Shown here piece by piece: positions 11,560 to 25,400 of a DNA stretch of 64,000 bases (position 1 is its first letter; each line of letters opens with the position of its first letter). The stretch covers positions 116,054,615-116,118,614 of the forward strand of contig NW_023603184.1 of assembly GCF_014898055.3 (NCBI RefSeq), read 5' to 3'. Below the pieces are notes generated by a model, which did no database searches, had not been told where the DNA came from, and worked only from the letters and a program-made list of their open reading frames with translations. The stretch is from Talpa occidentalis. Its lineage: Eukaryota > Chordata > Mammalia > Eulipotyphla > Talpidae. A program made the position numbers and the translations under genes.

Positions 11560-12330
11560 GACTATTATTGGAAATGGCCTGGCAGTTGTACTAACCCAAC
11601 ATTGGGTCCTTGGGCTATGGTAAACACTAAATGAAAATGCCTGAAACTGACCCCAGTCTCAAAACAAGATCGTAAATAAATATAATATCATATCCCATTA
11701 ATATAGTGGAACGTAATAATGCCGCTACGGATCTACATGATGATGCAAAAGTGGTGATCCCTCTATTTCTGTGAAACTCACCCTTGTAGTCCCTGTAGAA
11801 ACCATATGGGTCCTGAAGAAAGACTATGGGCTATTATAGATGTAATCAAGTAGTAAACATGTGCCATATGTGACGTACCTGAACTTAGGGCACAAGCTAT
11901 GTAGACATTGAGTTGGGCAACATATTCTTTCCCATTCCAATCAGAAAGAATTTGTATTTATGTGGGATAAACAATAATAGCAAATTTCAATTTTATCTCA
12001 GGATTGGGTTAGCATTCTTACCCTTTTACAAAATTATGCTTGAAAAGATCTGAATCAGCTGCACATCCCACAGAACATCGCACTGATTCATTACATCAAT
12101 GACATCACAATAATTAGACAAGAGAGGGAGAGTTGGCTAATACATTGGAGACCTTGGTAAGACATGTGCTCAAGAGGGTGGAAGATAAATCCTATGAAGT
12201 CTCAGAATCTACCCCTTCAGTGACATTTTTAGGGGGTAAGGAACATGCTGGGATATTTCTTTGAAAGCAAAAGACATTGTTGAATCCTGTGTCCTTTGTC
12301 ACAAACAGGAAGGCTCAGTGCCTGTGGGAC
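11560..12330 (+). pseudogene. Degenerate endogenous retrovirus pol (reverse transcriptase) remnant
   Basis: Forward-strand translation, jumping frames and stops, gives the recognisable order of an ERV reverse transcriptase. A substrate-binding segment is followed by the active-site motif at 12092-12103, which reads Tyr-Ile-Asn-Asp instead of Tyr-x-Asp-Asp, then by the downstream gly-trp-lys-ile-asn-pro block near 12176-12200. The first catalytic Asp is lost and many stops intervene, so it is an inactive fossil. No paired LTRs were found, so the family is not assigned. Confidence 0.7.
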
Positions 12331-15300
12331 TTTTTTTTTTCCCCCTTCAGGTAAGATAGCAAAAGGGATGATTTATTGCGCACATGTTACATTCAGCCAA
12401 CTGAGAACAGAACTAGTCAAGGGCAATGGACAAAAAGAGACTGGTTTTGGCATGAGTAAGGGGGTGTCTCAAAGGTGGTCATGGTGATCAGCTGTTGTGG
12501 ATGTTCTAGATTCACTGAGACAAGCTCTAGATAGTATCATCAAATCCAACAATTTGTACCATCATCCCTGGCCTCCAGCTTTCCTTATTTCTACCCCTGT
12601 GGCTCTCAAGGGTGTTATAAGTTTACTTGGACTTTTGCCTCTTCTTTCTTCTTTTGTGCTTTCGTCTATGCCTTTCCTGCTCACAGAGCCTCAGCTAGCA
12701 GCATCACTCAGAGGAGGGAGTAGGATGAGCACCAGCTGCCGTTCTGGGATCTACCCAACTATAGGGCCTGTAGTTCATTTCACCAACCTTCCCCTTCTCT
12801 GTTTCCCCTAGGAATTAGGTAACAGAGTTGTTACTCCTGAACCTATGTAGTAAAATGGATCTGTATGGAAAGGGGGTAGATAGTAAAGGGCATGAAAATA
12901 TGTCTCTTAGATTTCTGACTTTGGGAAGCATAACTGACTAACAGGCATAGCTGCTGTGCCCTGAAATCTTTCAGTGCATTTGAAATGAGGCTGCACTTCT
13001 CTTTCATTGCTCCCAATGAGAGGACGGCAAGTCCATTCCCAGAAGGGCACAATCTGCTGAAGTTGACTTTGGCTCAAGGACTCCTCACAGCTTTACCTAA
13101 ATTTCTTAGAACAGCACTGCAGTCCAAGGTGAGGCTATCCAGCTTCCCTTCCTTCTCCTTCGCATTTATCTGGAGGTATACCTGCACCAGGGTCTGATAG
13201 GTTCTCCCATTTCTCTAATGATTCCCTTACAAGCCTTTCCCATAATTAACTTTTTTCTCATCTTGCCTGCTTCTCAAAGACCTGAACTAACATGCCTGCT
13301 ATAATCCTTTCATATGGTGAATATGTCAGAATGCCCATATGACTTCAAACTGAGCCAACAGTTCAGATTATGAGGAACTCATCTTTCACCTGACCTCTTT
13401 TCCTCAACAGAAAAATGAAAGAGTTATTCACTTCAATAAAAAAGTACTCTTAAATAATTGAGTTAATAAAACCTTTAAAGCAAGAAAGATGAATGGAGTT
13501 ATCAGTCATTACAGATGCAGAATTGAAGTCAGGTATCAGCTCAAAGTCCCCTTTCCTCTGTAAACCTGTTTTTACCTTGCCTAGTGTGAAGCACGTGATA
13601 CACCTTTTGTAACATGGGAGTAGATTCAAGTGAGCTCATAGAAAAGTGCTGCCCAACCCTATGACTCCCCCATTGGCTGTTTCAAGCTACCAGACAAATT
13701 TTGAATGATTCAACATCCTAGTGGGAAAAGGAAAATACCAATCTTTCATACAGAGTTATCTACTTAAAAAAATAACACAAAATATGGGCATTGTTTGTGA
13801 AAAAAATGAAAAAATTAAAGTGGCAGGCCACTTTAATCGAAAGAACCCTAGAGCACAAGGGAAAAAATTCAACCAAGGAAACTACTAAAATTGAGATGTT
13901 TCAAAAAAGAAGTCAAGAAGAGCGCTCAAGTGTCTTGGGGAACTCAAAGACGAATACTAAGAGACTCTTTAACATTGCTAAGTGACAGAGTTAGATAAAA
14001 TATAAAGAGCACAAATTTAATTAATGCCTTACTTTAGGAGAGACCAGAGGATTTCCAAGTCCAAATTTGCTTCTGAACAACCAAGTTAGAGTAATGAGAT
14101 CAAATTGTGATAATGCCAACATCTTTGCAACTCATTAGCCTATTCTTTGTAAGGTAACTCCTTAGAAACAGATAATTTCCCAAGAGTTCATCACTCTTAC
14201 CAAGGCTCTTACTAAAGACTGTAGTCAGCCCTAGTCAGCCTTTGTAAGAAATTAAAAAAAAAAAAAAAAGTGATTCCTCTGGAATTACAGCTTCCATTCT
14301 CTTGTGAAGGCACCTTACTTCACATACATATCCACTCGATGATCTTACCACCATGTCACAAAGAAAATTGAGACCAAGAGTCATGAATGACTTCAACGTC
14401 TGTCTTTGCCACCACAGATTTAACTCTATGTTTGCAAATTCCCTCATGACAGACATGCTCTTTCCAGACTTGCCCCATCCTCATGGGCTCTTCCTCCTCT
14501 CCCCTTCCAGAAACCAATGATACCTCTTTACATCTCAAACCTTTACTCTTGTGCTTATTGTCATGAGCTACCATGTAGGCTCACGTATTCAACTTAAAAA
14601 AAACAAAAGCTTTCTCTTCACTCTTTTCCTCCAATGCCACACTTCCTGAAAAAGAACTTTACATCTGTTTCCTCACTTCCTCCCTCTCATTTGCTCTTCA
14701 ACCTTCTCACTGTGGCATCTCATCTTACCATTCTATTGAAAGGCATTCCAAAAGGTCACTCCTGATTCCCTAAGTCACCATACTTTCTGTTTTTATTCTG
14801 TTATTCTTTTTGATGTTTCTGCATTATTTGGCTCCATGGACCGTCTTCCTTTAAACTTTCTCACCCACTTCTCAGAGACTTCTGCCTCTCTGACTTCCAT
14901 TCCTTAGTTTATTATTTTGTTTCTTACTTTTAAAAGGTGGGGGAGCAGTATAGTCTCATCTGTCTATACTTTAATCATGGAGTGTCAAATATTTGAAAAG
15001 TTGCACCAATCTGACAGACATATCAATAGAAAATAATTTTACCCCATTAAGTAAAAAATATTGTACATTTGAATGATGTACTATAGATACTTTGAGAGCA
15101 AAATTAAATATCTTAATGAGAGCACAGTAATAAATGTAATGTTTTCAGAAGTCTTAGATTCTATACCAAAAACTCTTAAAGAAACCAGAAATCATCATGG
15201 AAAATTTCAATGGCTAAAGAAGTGCTATAAAAGCACTAAACAACGAATAAGAATTAACGGACACTTGCATCATAATCAGCTTTGAACAAATACTAACTTG

Positions 15301-18094
15301 TGGAATGTAAGCAGAAAAACTACTTTTTGTCTTCTATTGCCCACTTACATTTATTCTGTAGGTCTTGGCTTGCCCTGTTTTTCTGTGGAAACATTTTCTT
15401 CTCCTTACCCTTGCATAAGAAAGCTTCACTTTGCAGTTTCACTTTAAGATTTACTCTTGACTTGAGATTAAGGGGAGGTGATACTTCACAAGTCTCTCAC
15501 TCTTATAAAAAAAAAAAGCACTTTATAAATACCCAATAAAATTGCCCTTTTATGCCCTTGATATGGGTAAGGGCTCTAAGAGTATTGTAATTCTAGAATG
15601 CATAAATTCACACTTCACTTAGGTGCCTGCTACCTTAGGCTCTCAGCTAAAACTTCCACTTTAACATTCCATTCCACTTGGAGGAAGAGAGTCAAACAGA
15701 GGGGTGCACCAGGGATTGGCTCTACACCCCTCTTATGAAATAGTTTGGTAAGTGATTCAGAGGTGATCATGTGTGTGAAATCTTCGAAGTGACACATGAC
15801 ATGAAACCCTTCCGATTAGTAAAATGCCAAGTCAGTGGGATAAATGGCAGGAGGATGGCACCAGATTGGGTGAGTGGGCAGAGTAGTGGTGCTGAGTATT
15901 CAAGGATAACATAGAAGATACTTTCTGGTCAAATAATCCAAACATCAATTTCAGGGTAATGGTCTCCAGGGCTTCAGTCATGACTCTGGAGAGATGGTCT
16001 TCAAAAGATACAAACCCTCACACAAATAAGGTTCCTATTTACAGCTCTTATGTTATTTTGAACTAAGTCTTTTTCATGTTTGAACTAAGGTGAAGACTCT
16101 CTTCATTAGTCATTTTTCCTTTCTTTTGTGAAGGTCAGGGTGCTTGAATTTCAAAACTGAATTTTAAGAGTGTATTTTATAGCACAAATTTAACTTTGGG
16201 TAATATTTCCATAGATATTTGTAATTGAGAAAAACTTTTGAAACTTTAATTTATTATTCTTCACATAGAACTACTCAGAAGTTCTTTATTATGAATGTGC
16301 TAATATAATTTCTTTGTTTCTACAAAGATGTTTGTGTAGATCTTTTTCCATATTTTCTTGTGTGCACGAATACATTTGGCAATAGAAATATGTAATTACT
16401 TACAGTGTAATTTAGTCTTCAGGAGACTCTCTTAAAACCTTTTCCCCCCATTGAAGAGGTAAAGCACGGATACAACTTCCACTAATAAAAATAAATGCCC
16501 TTCAGACAGGAACTAGATAAGCAGCTTGCTTCTGCAAAAGTTGAACTGCAGCCAGTCTTATACAAACTCATTTCACAAATATTTCTTTCTTCCAAAAAAA
16601 TATTGAGAAGATGGATGGATTAAAAATTTTCCAGGAAGGTACTAAGGATTCTGCGTAGGGTTATCTCAGGGGGAAGCGCCCATCTGTTCTCTCTCGTAGT
16701 TGAACTTGCTCTGCTCTGTTCCATATTTCTTAATCAGACTTTGGAGTTTCTGCATAAGAACAAATGTTTTTCCCATTTCCCCCTTTTATTAAAATGCCAC
16801 ATTCATTAGAAAAATTATTAATTTGCTCTGTTGCTTACAGCATTAATTTAGAGTACAGAAAATATTCTGTCACCAAAGAAAGATTTCATGACGTCTCTAT
16901 GGCTGTATAAATATTTAGGTACTTTTTAAATGCTTTGATTGATTGATTGATTCTAGATTGTCTCAGATTTCATCTGATTTCTTTTCCTCTCTTCCTCTGA
17001 TAAAGTGTATGCAATGCCTACATAACTTCCTAATTAATCCTGATCCCCTGACCATGAAGGTCACCTTCAAAATAGTCTTTCTTTTATGTAACAATCAAAC
17101 ACAAAGCCTAACTACCATCTAAATGATTTCAATATGAAGCATAAGTAATTTTCAAATTGAATAGGATTTGAAGGCAGTTCAAGAAGAGCAACTCCACAAA
17201 TCTTAGCATTGGCACCAACACATAACTTATTTTCTGCTGACTCTATTGAATGTGTAACGTGTAAATGCTGCGATATTTACAATCTTTACAAAATCTACAA
17301 AATTATTCACTCTATTATAGCCTTCATAGTTACTACTTGGTATGAAATATATTATTTAATATAATGTCTTCTCTTTGGAGAAGAACCATTCCTCACTTTA
17401 ATATTCATGTTAATGCTTGTTTTCACAGCAGAAACGGACAATAGTGCTTTGGTTTCCTTCATGACACTTTCACATTTAAATATGAAAGACATGACAGTGA
17501 ATGTTGGAAACATTTTTTTAGTTGGAGGAATTTCTTGTTTTTGTTTTGTAAAACTCCTGGAACTGGTAACTCATGGTTTTAAATTTTGTTTGGAGCCTTT
17601 ATTTGTTTAGTTCTACAATTTGTTTGTAACCTTAGTGATTTTTCTATTGTTTCAGTCTTCCAAATAAAAAAGAGTAAGCAAAATGAAGTCACTTTCAACT
17701 CCTATTTGAATGGTGGCATTTTGTAGTCATTCTTTGCTGACAGGCTCCTGTAATTTTCCATCACAAATTAGTATGTAAGCTCCTTTCAAGCAGACACATC
17801 TTTCACATGCTCTAATGACATGTCTGACTTTGAGGTGGGAGTGGAAATCAGCCCAGACCACACTATTCTCTACCAATTTCTGCTTCAAACATTTTGCTGT
17901 GGGCACATTGTGCAAAAAGATATAAACTATAAAGGAAAGAATGAGGAAGTCCCAGAAGAGCCACACCCAGTCTGAGCAGAGGGTGTGCACAGAACTTAAG
18001 CCAGTCTTACCTGCCTGCCTTGCTGACCTAGGGTTGGGCTCACTGAACGCATATAGAAGAAATTTCCCCCCTAAAGAGTATCGAGGACACAGAG
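12331..18094. other. Intergenic, mostly unique AT-rich
   Basis: No gene. Pyrimidine-rich text at 14450-14910 may be a very old retroelement. The frames at 12497-12811 and 15073-15539 show no domain or conserved character. Confidence 0.5.
16936..16952. repeat. (TTGA)n microsatellite
   Basis: Four copies of ttga/gatt. Confidence 0.9.
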
Positions 18095-18175
18095 TTTTTA
18101 TGGCCCTATGAGACAGGTAGTATTATTATCCCCATATTTTACAGATGAGAAAACTGTGTTTCAGGTCATTTTTAG
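18095..18175 (+). mobile_element. MIR core fragment
   Basis: gtagtattattatccccata followed by tttacagatgagaaaactg is the MIR core. Confidence 0.75.
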
Positions 18176-18698
18176 CACCAGTTGGGGAACTGGCGAACTG
18201 CCTGAGTGAGTCATGGTCCAGATGCTCAATCCTGAAGTCACAAGAGCCCAAGACAATTGGTGCTCTTTGGTGCTCTTTGCCTTAGCTGTACCCAGCATGC
18301 ACCCTGCATATTTGATAATATAGGCTTAAAAACAATTCCATATTGTACTGATTATCATACAAATATTGAGTTAATGAATATTTTCAGTTTCTGAATCACC
18401 AATGTTCATTTCAGTGCTGATTTTCACTTTGGCCATTTGTGCCAATATAAGGAAACATTGGCACAGATAATGGAAGTGGGCAATTTGCCCACCCAGCAGG
18501 ACCATGTTCCTCACACAAATGAGCCAAGCACTAAAAATTTGCTGTCACCTCATCCCTTAAAATTAAAACTAGAATTGAGGAAAATGACCACCAGGGGGCA
18601 ACACATATCTTGTCACATGGTCAGAACCAGAGAGAGCAAATTCGTGTCTGGCAGCCGTGGTTTGTTTTTTTCAAATGTTTTATTGGGTTCTTCATTTA

Positions 18699-18891
18699 CA
18701 ATTACAAATAAAATGGATGTAGAATATACAAAAAAAGGAAAAGAGAAACAAATTTAAACATTTCACCGCAAAACAAAACAAAACAAACTAAACGCCAAGA
18801 AATTTAGTTGCAAAATGCAAGAAATGAGGAAAAAAAGTCTATAAAGCATGCAGAAAACGAACAGCAAAATGACATAAATAGGTTACTAATC
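18699..18891. repeat. Local direct repeat, copy 1 (partner 20086-20279)
   Basis: A 193-bp segment starting caattacaaataaaatgg and ending ggttactaatc. It recurs 1.4 kb downstream with about nine differences. It contains an aaaac run and no recognisable repeat family. The open frame 18437-18757 runs into it but shows no protein resemblance. Confidence 0.9.
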
Positions 18892-20085
18892 TGGGGAATT
18901 CACCTAAAAATATAGATTTTCAGTTTTTCTTGAGAAATCTGAAGATCTAGCAATTATTGTCTCTTCTGTTTCCTTTAGATATCAATTGGCTGTAACTGGA
19001 TCCAGCTGCCCCATTGGATAGCCAGACTGTCTTTAACACCCCATCATTCATATGATAAATGAACATGTGTTGCCCTTAGTCTGCCTCAGCTTCCCTGCCT
19101 TGCCTATGTGGCATTTGAGTTTGAGCTCCTCATCTACATAATCAAGCCAAAGTAGGGAGGATGTTATAAGAAAGGTTATGTTCTTAACATTCTAAAGTGC
19201 TTGAAGTAAAACTTTCTCATTAAAAATGACACTATAGTATCAAGGAATAAAAAAATTGAACACTAATATAGAAATCAACATTTTTAAATGAACAAATTTT
19301 AGGTGAAATTGGTTTATTTTTCACTGATACAAAACTAAATTAGCTTATTCTAATTCTATTCTTATCCTCTGACTGAAACAAACTTAAATATTCATTCTGA
19401 ATCCACTTCTGAAGGAATCAGGACTCTTCTAAAAAGGCTATTTTGATACTTGAAGCTAGTTTGGCATCTGGCTAGTCTCTTAGCTGCAGGTAAAAGCAAT
19501 AATTGTACAATTGTCATGAGGAGTTTGCTTAGAAGCAGTTTTCCACCTTCTTATCTATCTCATTTTACTCTAGCCCATGGTAGAAAATGCTAGATGGGAC
19601 ACAAAAATCAGCATCCTCTTCCTCTAATGCCTTTTTCTCACTATTCTGTGAGTTCACTCACAATCAGCACAGTGAGGGTAAAACTAAGACATTAGTTCAT
19701 GACCACTAGACCTGTCCAGCAAAAAAAAGTGCTCAAGGAAGACCTGTAGACTAAAATGAAAGAACCCTGGACTGCAACCGAAGACATAGGATGAAAGAAA
19801 GATGGCAACATAGGTAAATTACAAAAGCACGTATTGTTGTAACAGTGATTTGAATCTCAAGTTTTTGTTTTCTACACTAAAAGATTGAAATGATTTTAGA
19901 CATTATTGGTTTATGTTTTGGGTATATGATGTGTATCCAGGAAAGATGTAATTTTATGACATCACTGCTGAGAGGAGTGGGAAGGAGACATAAAAAAGCA
20001 GAGCTTTCAAATGATATTGATGTGGAGTTGGGATAAATCCAAATAGGATGGTGTAAGTTTAGATTATAAAATGTAATTCGTATGG

Positions 20086-20279
20086 CAATTACAAATAAAA
20101 TGGATATAGAATATACAAAAAAAGGAAAAGAGAAATAAATTTAAACATTTCATCGCAAAACAAAACAAAACAAACTAAACGCCAAGAAATTTAATTGCAA
20201 AATGCAAGAAATGAGGAACAAAAAGGATATAAAGCATGCAGAAAATGAACAGCAAAATGACATAAATAGGTTACTAATC
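20086..20279. repeat. Local direct repeat, copy 2 (partner 18699-18891)
   Basis: Same segment as copy 1, abutting the L1 3' UTR that begins about 20282. Differences include single transitions (atgtag/atatag, caccgc/catcgc, ttagtt/ttaatt) and a small change at gaggaaaaaaag/gaggaacaaaaag. Confidence 0.9.
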
Positions 20280-20281
20280 GT

Positions 20282-20800
20282 CAGTCTTACAAAGGATGGA
20301 AATTCTAACATATGCTCTGACATGAATGAAACTTGAGGACATTTCTGACAAAAAGATAAATATTGTCTGGTTTCACACATATGAGGCACATACAGCAAAA
20401 TCATAAAGGCAGAAAATAGAGTGGTTGCCATGGACTGGGATGCACAGAGAATGGAGGGTTATTCATTTGGAGTCTCAGTCTTGCAAATTGAAAAGAATTC
20501 TAGAGTGGATGGGTGGTGATGGTTCCAAAAATTATCATATAATTCCACTGAACTGTATACTTATAACTAGTTAAAATGATAAGTTTTATGTTATGTGTAT
20601 TTTGACACAGTGAAAAAAATCATAACGATGGACTAGGTTTGGAGAGGTTAAGGGAATAGAGTTTCTTTTGGGATGATGAAAATATTCTGAATTTCATGGG
20701 GTGCTGGTTGTTCAATTCTAAGAATATACTAAAAAATTTAAATTGCACATATTGGGTGAATTTTATGGTATGAAAATCATATCTTTAAAAAACTTAAAAA
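20282..20800 (+). mobile_element. L1 (MA/MB type) 3' UTR fragments
   Basis: Contains the standard order of an L1MA/MB 3' end: atgaatgaaacttgaggaca, gtggttgccatggactggg, gagtggatgggtggtgatgg, ccactgaactgtatac and gttatgtgtattttgacac. A second, related L1 tail follows at 20640-20800 (gggatgatgaaaatattctg to gggtgaattttatggtatg). Both are non-coding remnants. Confidence 0.8.
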
Positions 20801-21829
20801 ATAATAATAGTTAATGTGTCCTCAAAATTCTGCCAATTATCTGGTCTTAACTTTATAAAAGGACATAGACTCTGAAATTCTCCAGACTGAAAGACTCCCT
20901 TGTCATATGGAATCTTTCATTGATCAGTAATTGAATAGGCAAATTGATGCCTTAAAATAGGGCACTTAATATACAGTCTCTGTCAGCTTTACCATAACCA
21001 TACTTAAAACTCAAGTGTTAAAAATGAGAGGATGGTTCAGAATTGTAAAAAGAGAATAATGTCTTTCTTTCATATTCAGAATGTCTGTTAGTTTAGTTAA
21101 ATTTTTGATCAAACAAATTGAGCTTCTTTTGCATTCTATTTAATATGTAGTTATATATTTAGGGATCTGAAAATAAAGTTAGAGCAAAACATGTTTTGTC
21201 GGCATTGCTGGAAAATACGAATCACCCCTCCCACAACTCTCCCCTTTTAAACATGTAAGGAAACCGAAACGCAGCATCTCATAATAGGATAACTCACGAG
21301 AATGTGTCATAAATAAGTCCTGTTAGCAAAAGCTGGTATCCAAAAGCTATTGCTGAGATACTGAAAAACCTTGATTTTTTAGAATCCAAGAAGTCTGCCA
21401 GCTTTTGGGAAAACATGCGAATTTAAATGGGGAAATTAGGAAAATAAGAAAATAGTTTCAGAAATTTAAAATGTAAGAAAGCTCTTTCATATCCATGATT
21501 AATCAAAATGAAACAGCAGTTGGCTCTAGCTCTGTGGGTCCTCGGTCTGCTTCTGAGCATGATCAGGACTGGGGAAGGGACAGGTCAGTTCTGCTGAGAG
21601 ACTTCTTGCAGGATGTCTACTGCAGTTCAGTCCTTTATGCTGTTCGTGGACCAGTTCCTGAGAGAGGATAATTCTTGCAGAGATATCAGCATTGCACAGC
21701 TAATTAATTTTTCTAGTAGATCTGAAATTGTTACTACTATATCTTTAGTTGACTAAATTTTGAAATTGGTTTAGGTTTATCAGTTACATTGTTCATCTTC
21801 GTTCTTCCTTTCCCCCATATCCAATCCAT

Positions 21830-22480
21830 TAGTATCTTTCTGATTCCTGGTTAAAATAGTTTCAATCTTGTCCTCCTTTCTCCATTTTCCTTGATGCCAG
21901 AGTCCAATCCACCATCGTCTCTCTCCTGGGACTTGAGCAATACCATTCTAATCCATGTCCTCACTCCACTTTTTGCCCTTTTCAACATATTGTGCCCCCA
22001 TTGGGACCTCCAGATCACATGGCACCTTGGATGAAAATCCTCCAGAAGCTTCCCATTCTTAGGGGCCTCTTCCTCTCCTCTCCTTTCTTACTATGCTCTG
22101 GCCATGTCCCCCTAACTCCTACTCTTGAAATACAGCATACTTTCACTCGATACACCCCTGCCCTGAGAGCTCCTTGTGTGGCATGTCCTCTGTGTCACCC
22201 CAGGACTCATTTCAGTGTTGCTGGCTCAAAGAAGCCTCCAGCCTAAAGTAACAGTGCTCACCCTGGTTTTGCACTGTCATTGTTACATCCTGTTTGATTT
22301 TTCTCCACGTGCTTGGTTCATTTCTGTATGTGTTTGTTGATGTTTTTATGTCCACACACTGTAACCTCTATAACAGCAGGAGCTTTCTGCTTGTTGACAG
22401 CTGCTTCTGCAGCACACAGAACATGTTGGCATATACTAGCAATTAAAAAATCATCTGCTAAATAAATAAATGAAAAATTT
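21830..22480 (+). mobile_element. LINE-2 fragment (ORF2 end and 3' UTR)
   Basis: Pyrimidine-rich text with the L2 order: gatgaaaatcctccagaagc and ttcccattcttaggggcctc, then ctatgctctggccatgtccc, later cagcaggagctttctgcttg and a terminal ataaataaatga. The open frame at 21992-22246 is a non-functional remnant of this element. Confidence 0.75.
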
Positions 22481-25400
22481 AATTTTACCCAAAACTTGAA
22501 AGCCCAAAGATTGACATGTTACCTTATTCTATCATCATTGATTTAGGGATTTAAAAAGAAAGCATTTTATATATCAAATTCCATATTTTGGGTTCTAGTT
22601 CATAGTCCTGGGCTTCATATACAATTCAAATCAGCCACCTTCTCTTCCAGCTTGTTATTTTTGAAACTATGAAAGATTTGAAAGAAAAATACAAAGAGCA
22701 TCCATACACTTTCCACATAGAATCAACAATTGCTAATCTCCTGCCACTTTTGCAAGCTCTCTCTCCTCTCTCTTTCCACACATACACCTGTTTGATATTT
22801 TCAGTGATCACTGCAAAATGCGATTTCTGTTTCTATCGTTCTTTCCCTTTGTAATTAGCTGGCACTATTTATAAGCAACAACTTCTCAACACTGGAGCAT
22901 ATGGAGACAGGCTTATATAAGCAGTGAAGCAAAATCTTGTACTTTTGAATCAAGCCAGTATAGACCTCAAACACAGAACATGTATGGTGAAAAAGTCCTC
23001 ATAAAATTTACCACTATTAGAAGAACTGAAAATCTGAAATATAAATTTTTCTTCTTTCAGTATAACAAGTATAAAAATATCCTTATACTATTGCCAATAA
23101 TTATCATCATTGGGTCATCTGGTCCGCAAAAATTTTAAGTTATCATACTATTAGCATTAAATTCAAAAGGAAAGAAATTGTATAATATGTGTTTAAGATA
23201 TGAGAAACAGTTTGAAGCTGGAAAACTAATTTTAAAATGTAAATCTTTTCAAATGGCCCCAGAATATTTGGAGAGGAAAATTCAGTCAACATTTGATTAC
23301 TGCCACAGTGCAATGATGCAATAAAGCTTTATTGTCATGCTAGATATCTCCAAGAGGCAGATAATCAAAATATCAATTCTTAAATTTAAAAATATGAAGT
23401 AGAATTTTCCCTAGCAGCTTTTATTAACTAGTCATTGAATTAATTAGTATGAAAATGAGTTAGATGGGAGAGGAAGAAGTCAAAAAGAACCAATCTGGGA
23501 TTCGAAATGCTCTACCAGTAACCTACAAGAGTAGTATAAAAATCACTTCTTTTCAGGTTTTAAACATGGATTTGCCACTAATCTAATGATGTGAACTTGT
23601 ATTGCTTAACTAGTGAGATAACCTCATGCAGTTCTAACATCTTCATTCATTCATTCATTCTTCAAACATGAGTAGATTCCTCTGCATGCCAGGTCCTGGG
23701 AATGCCTGGGTGAAAATACCACAGTTCCAGCCATTGAGTGTCTTCAATCTCCTCTGACTAAAGAAATCTCTCCCTAAGAAAGCAGGATAGGGTGGAAGTG
23801 AGTGAGGAATGAATCAATGGGGGAGGGGAGGGAGAAAAAGTACTCAGAGGTCAACAAAGAGTGTTGGCAATTATAAATACTAAGAGAAAACATAGCTATG
23901 CCTTAGTGATAAGAAATCTTGAACTGAATAAAAGCAAGGCTACTCTAGACAGCTTTTTAGTCTGAGGATCATGCAGACACTCGATGGAGCAGTGGGGGTG
24001 AGGAGGTGGTGCTGAAATCCAGACCCAATTTCACTAATCAAACTACATATCCTGGGAAGGGGAATAAGGGGACTTCATCTGTCCCATACAAACAGGCACT
24101 TCTTTCTAATTTGAAAAAAAAAAACCAAAAAAACAAAAAAAAAAAAACATTTTGCCAGCAATGTGTCCCTGGATCCAAAAGTGTGCCTTTAAAACTATAA
24201 AAAAAAAAAATTAAGGAGAGTGACAACTGTTGGTGCTGATGCCCTGCACTCAGTCAAGGGTCTTCTTAACAATTTTCTCACCAGAACAGATTCAAAAGTA
24301 CCTTTTCAAACTTCCAGGCATACATCTTGGATAAGCTACAGCAATAAATCTTTTAACATTTTAATCTTTTTAAATCTTTTTAAGTTCTTCACCTCCTTTA
24401 AGAGTACACGTTCAGAATATTTGATATGTAATATATTAGAGAAAACAAAATATTTGTCTTGTTTGCCCTTGTTTTATGACATTTTAAGAATCATCTTGTT
24501 ATTACTATTCTATTGCTTGAGAAATGTGCAGAAATGCAGGGTAAATCAGTTGCTATTTTAACAAGATAATTTTAAGTTACAGTGTTTCAAATCTTAAAAC
24601 TTGTGGCTTTTCATAAAATAAGAGTAAGTAGCCTATCATTTCAAATTCAGAGTGCTGATGTGGAGCTGAAAGTCCATTTTTATTCAGTATCAATTTCCTC
24701 TGAAACACCTGGAAGCGTTCCTCATGCTGAAAAAAGAATACAGCATCTGTGCCTGTGGTCATCATGGTGTTTTGAGCCTAACACATAGAACAAGCCAATA
24801 TGTGGGTGTGCATTTTATTGAGCTTAGAATTTGGTAGCTTTTTGGCAAGCTTTTTGCATTTTTTGATTCCTTAAATTTCAAAATTTATTAAGTGTTCATT
24901 TTACAAAGCATCATGAGATCAAGCAGACAAAAGATACCCTTTTCTGCATTTGAAGAGATAAGGTTATTTTGACATTACAATATTTCTTTTCAGAAAGCTT
25001 ATAGCAAAAGCAATGTGTGTAGAATGTAGGCAAAATTGTGTAGCTGCCCCTCTTGTTTTGATCTCTCTCTGAGGTACCCAATACCTCTCCCAGTCCCTGA
25101 GTCCCTCAAGTTTCTACTTTGGAAATTATTCCCATTCCAGTTCTTTCTTTTATTACACCCATATCAAAATGACTTGTTTATAATCTATTTTCTGAGGGAC
25201 TCGTTACTAAAGTGAGAGCTAGCTAATCAGGTAAACTAATGGACACTAGGATACATTCCAGTTTATCCCTTCCAGCAATATATTTACATTTTACTATCTT
25301 TTTAGAGACAAATCTTAGTGTACAGGAGTAGTCTACTGGTAAGGATTTCCACAAGCGTGAGGGGGCTTTTGGTGTCCATCAAATACATGAGTGGCTGCCA

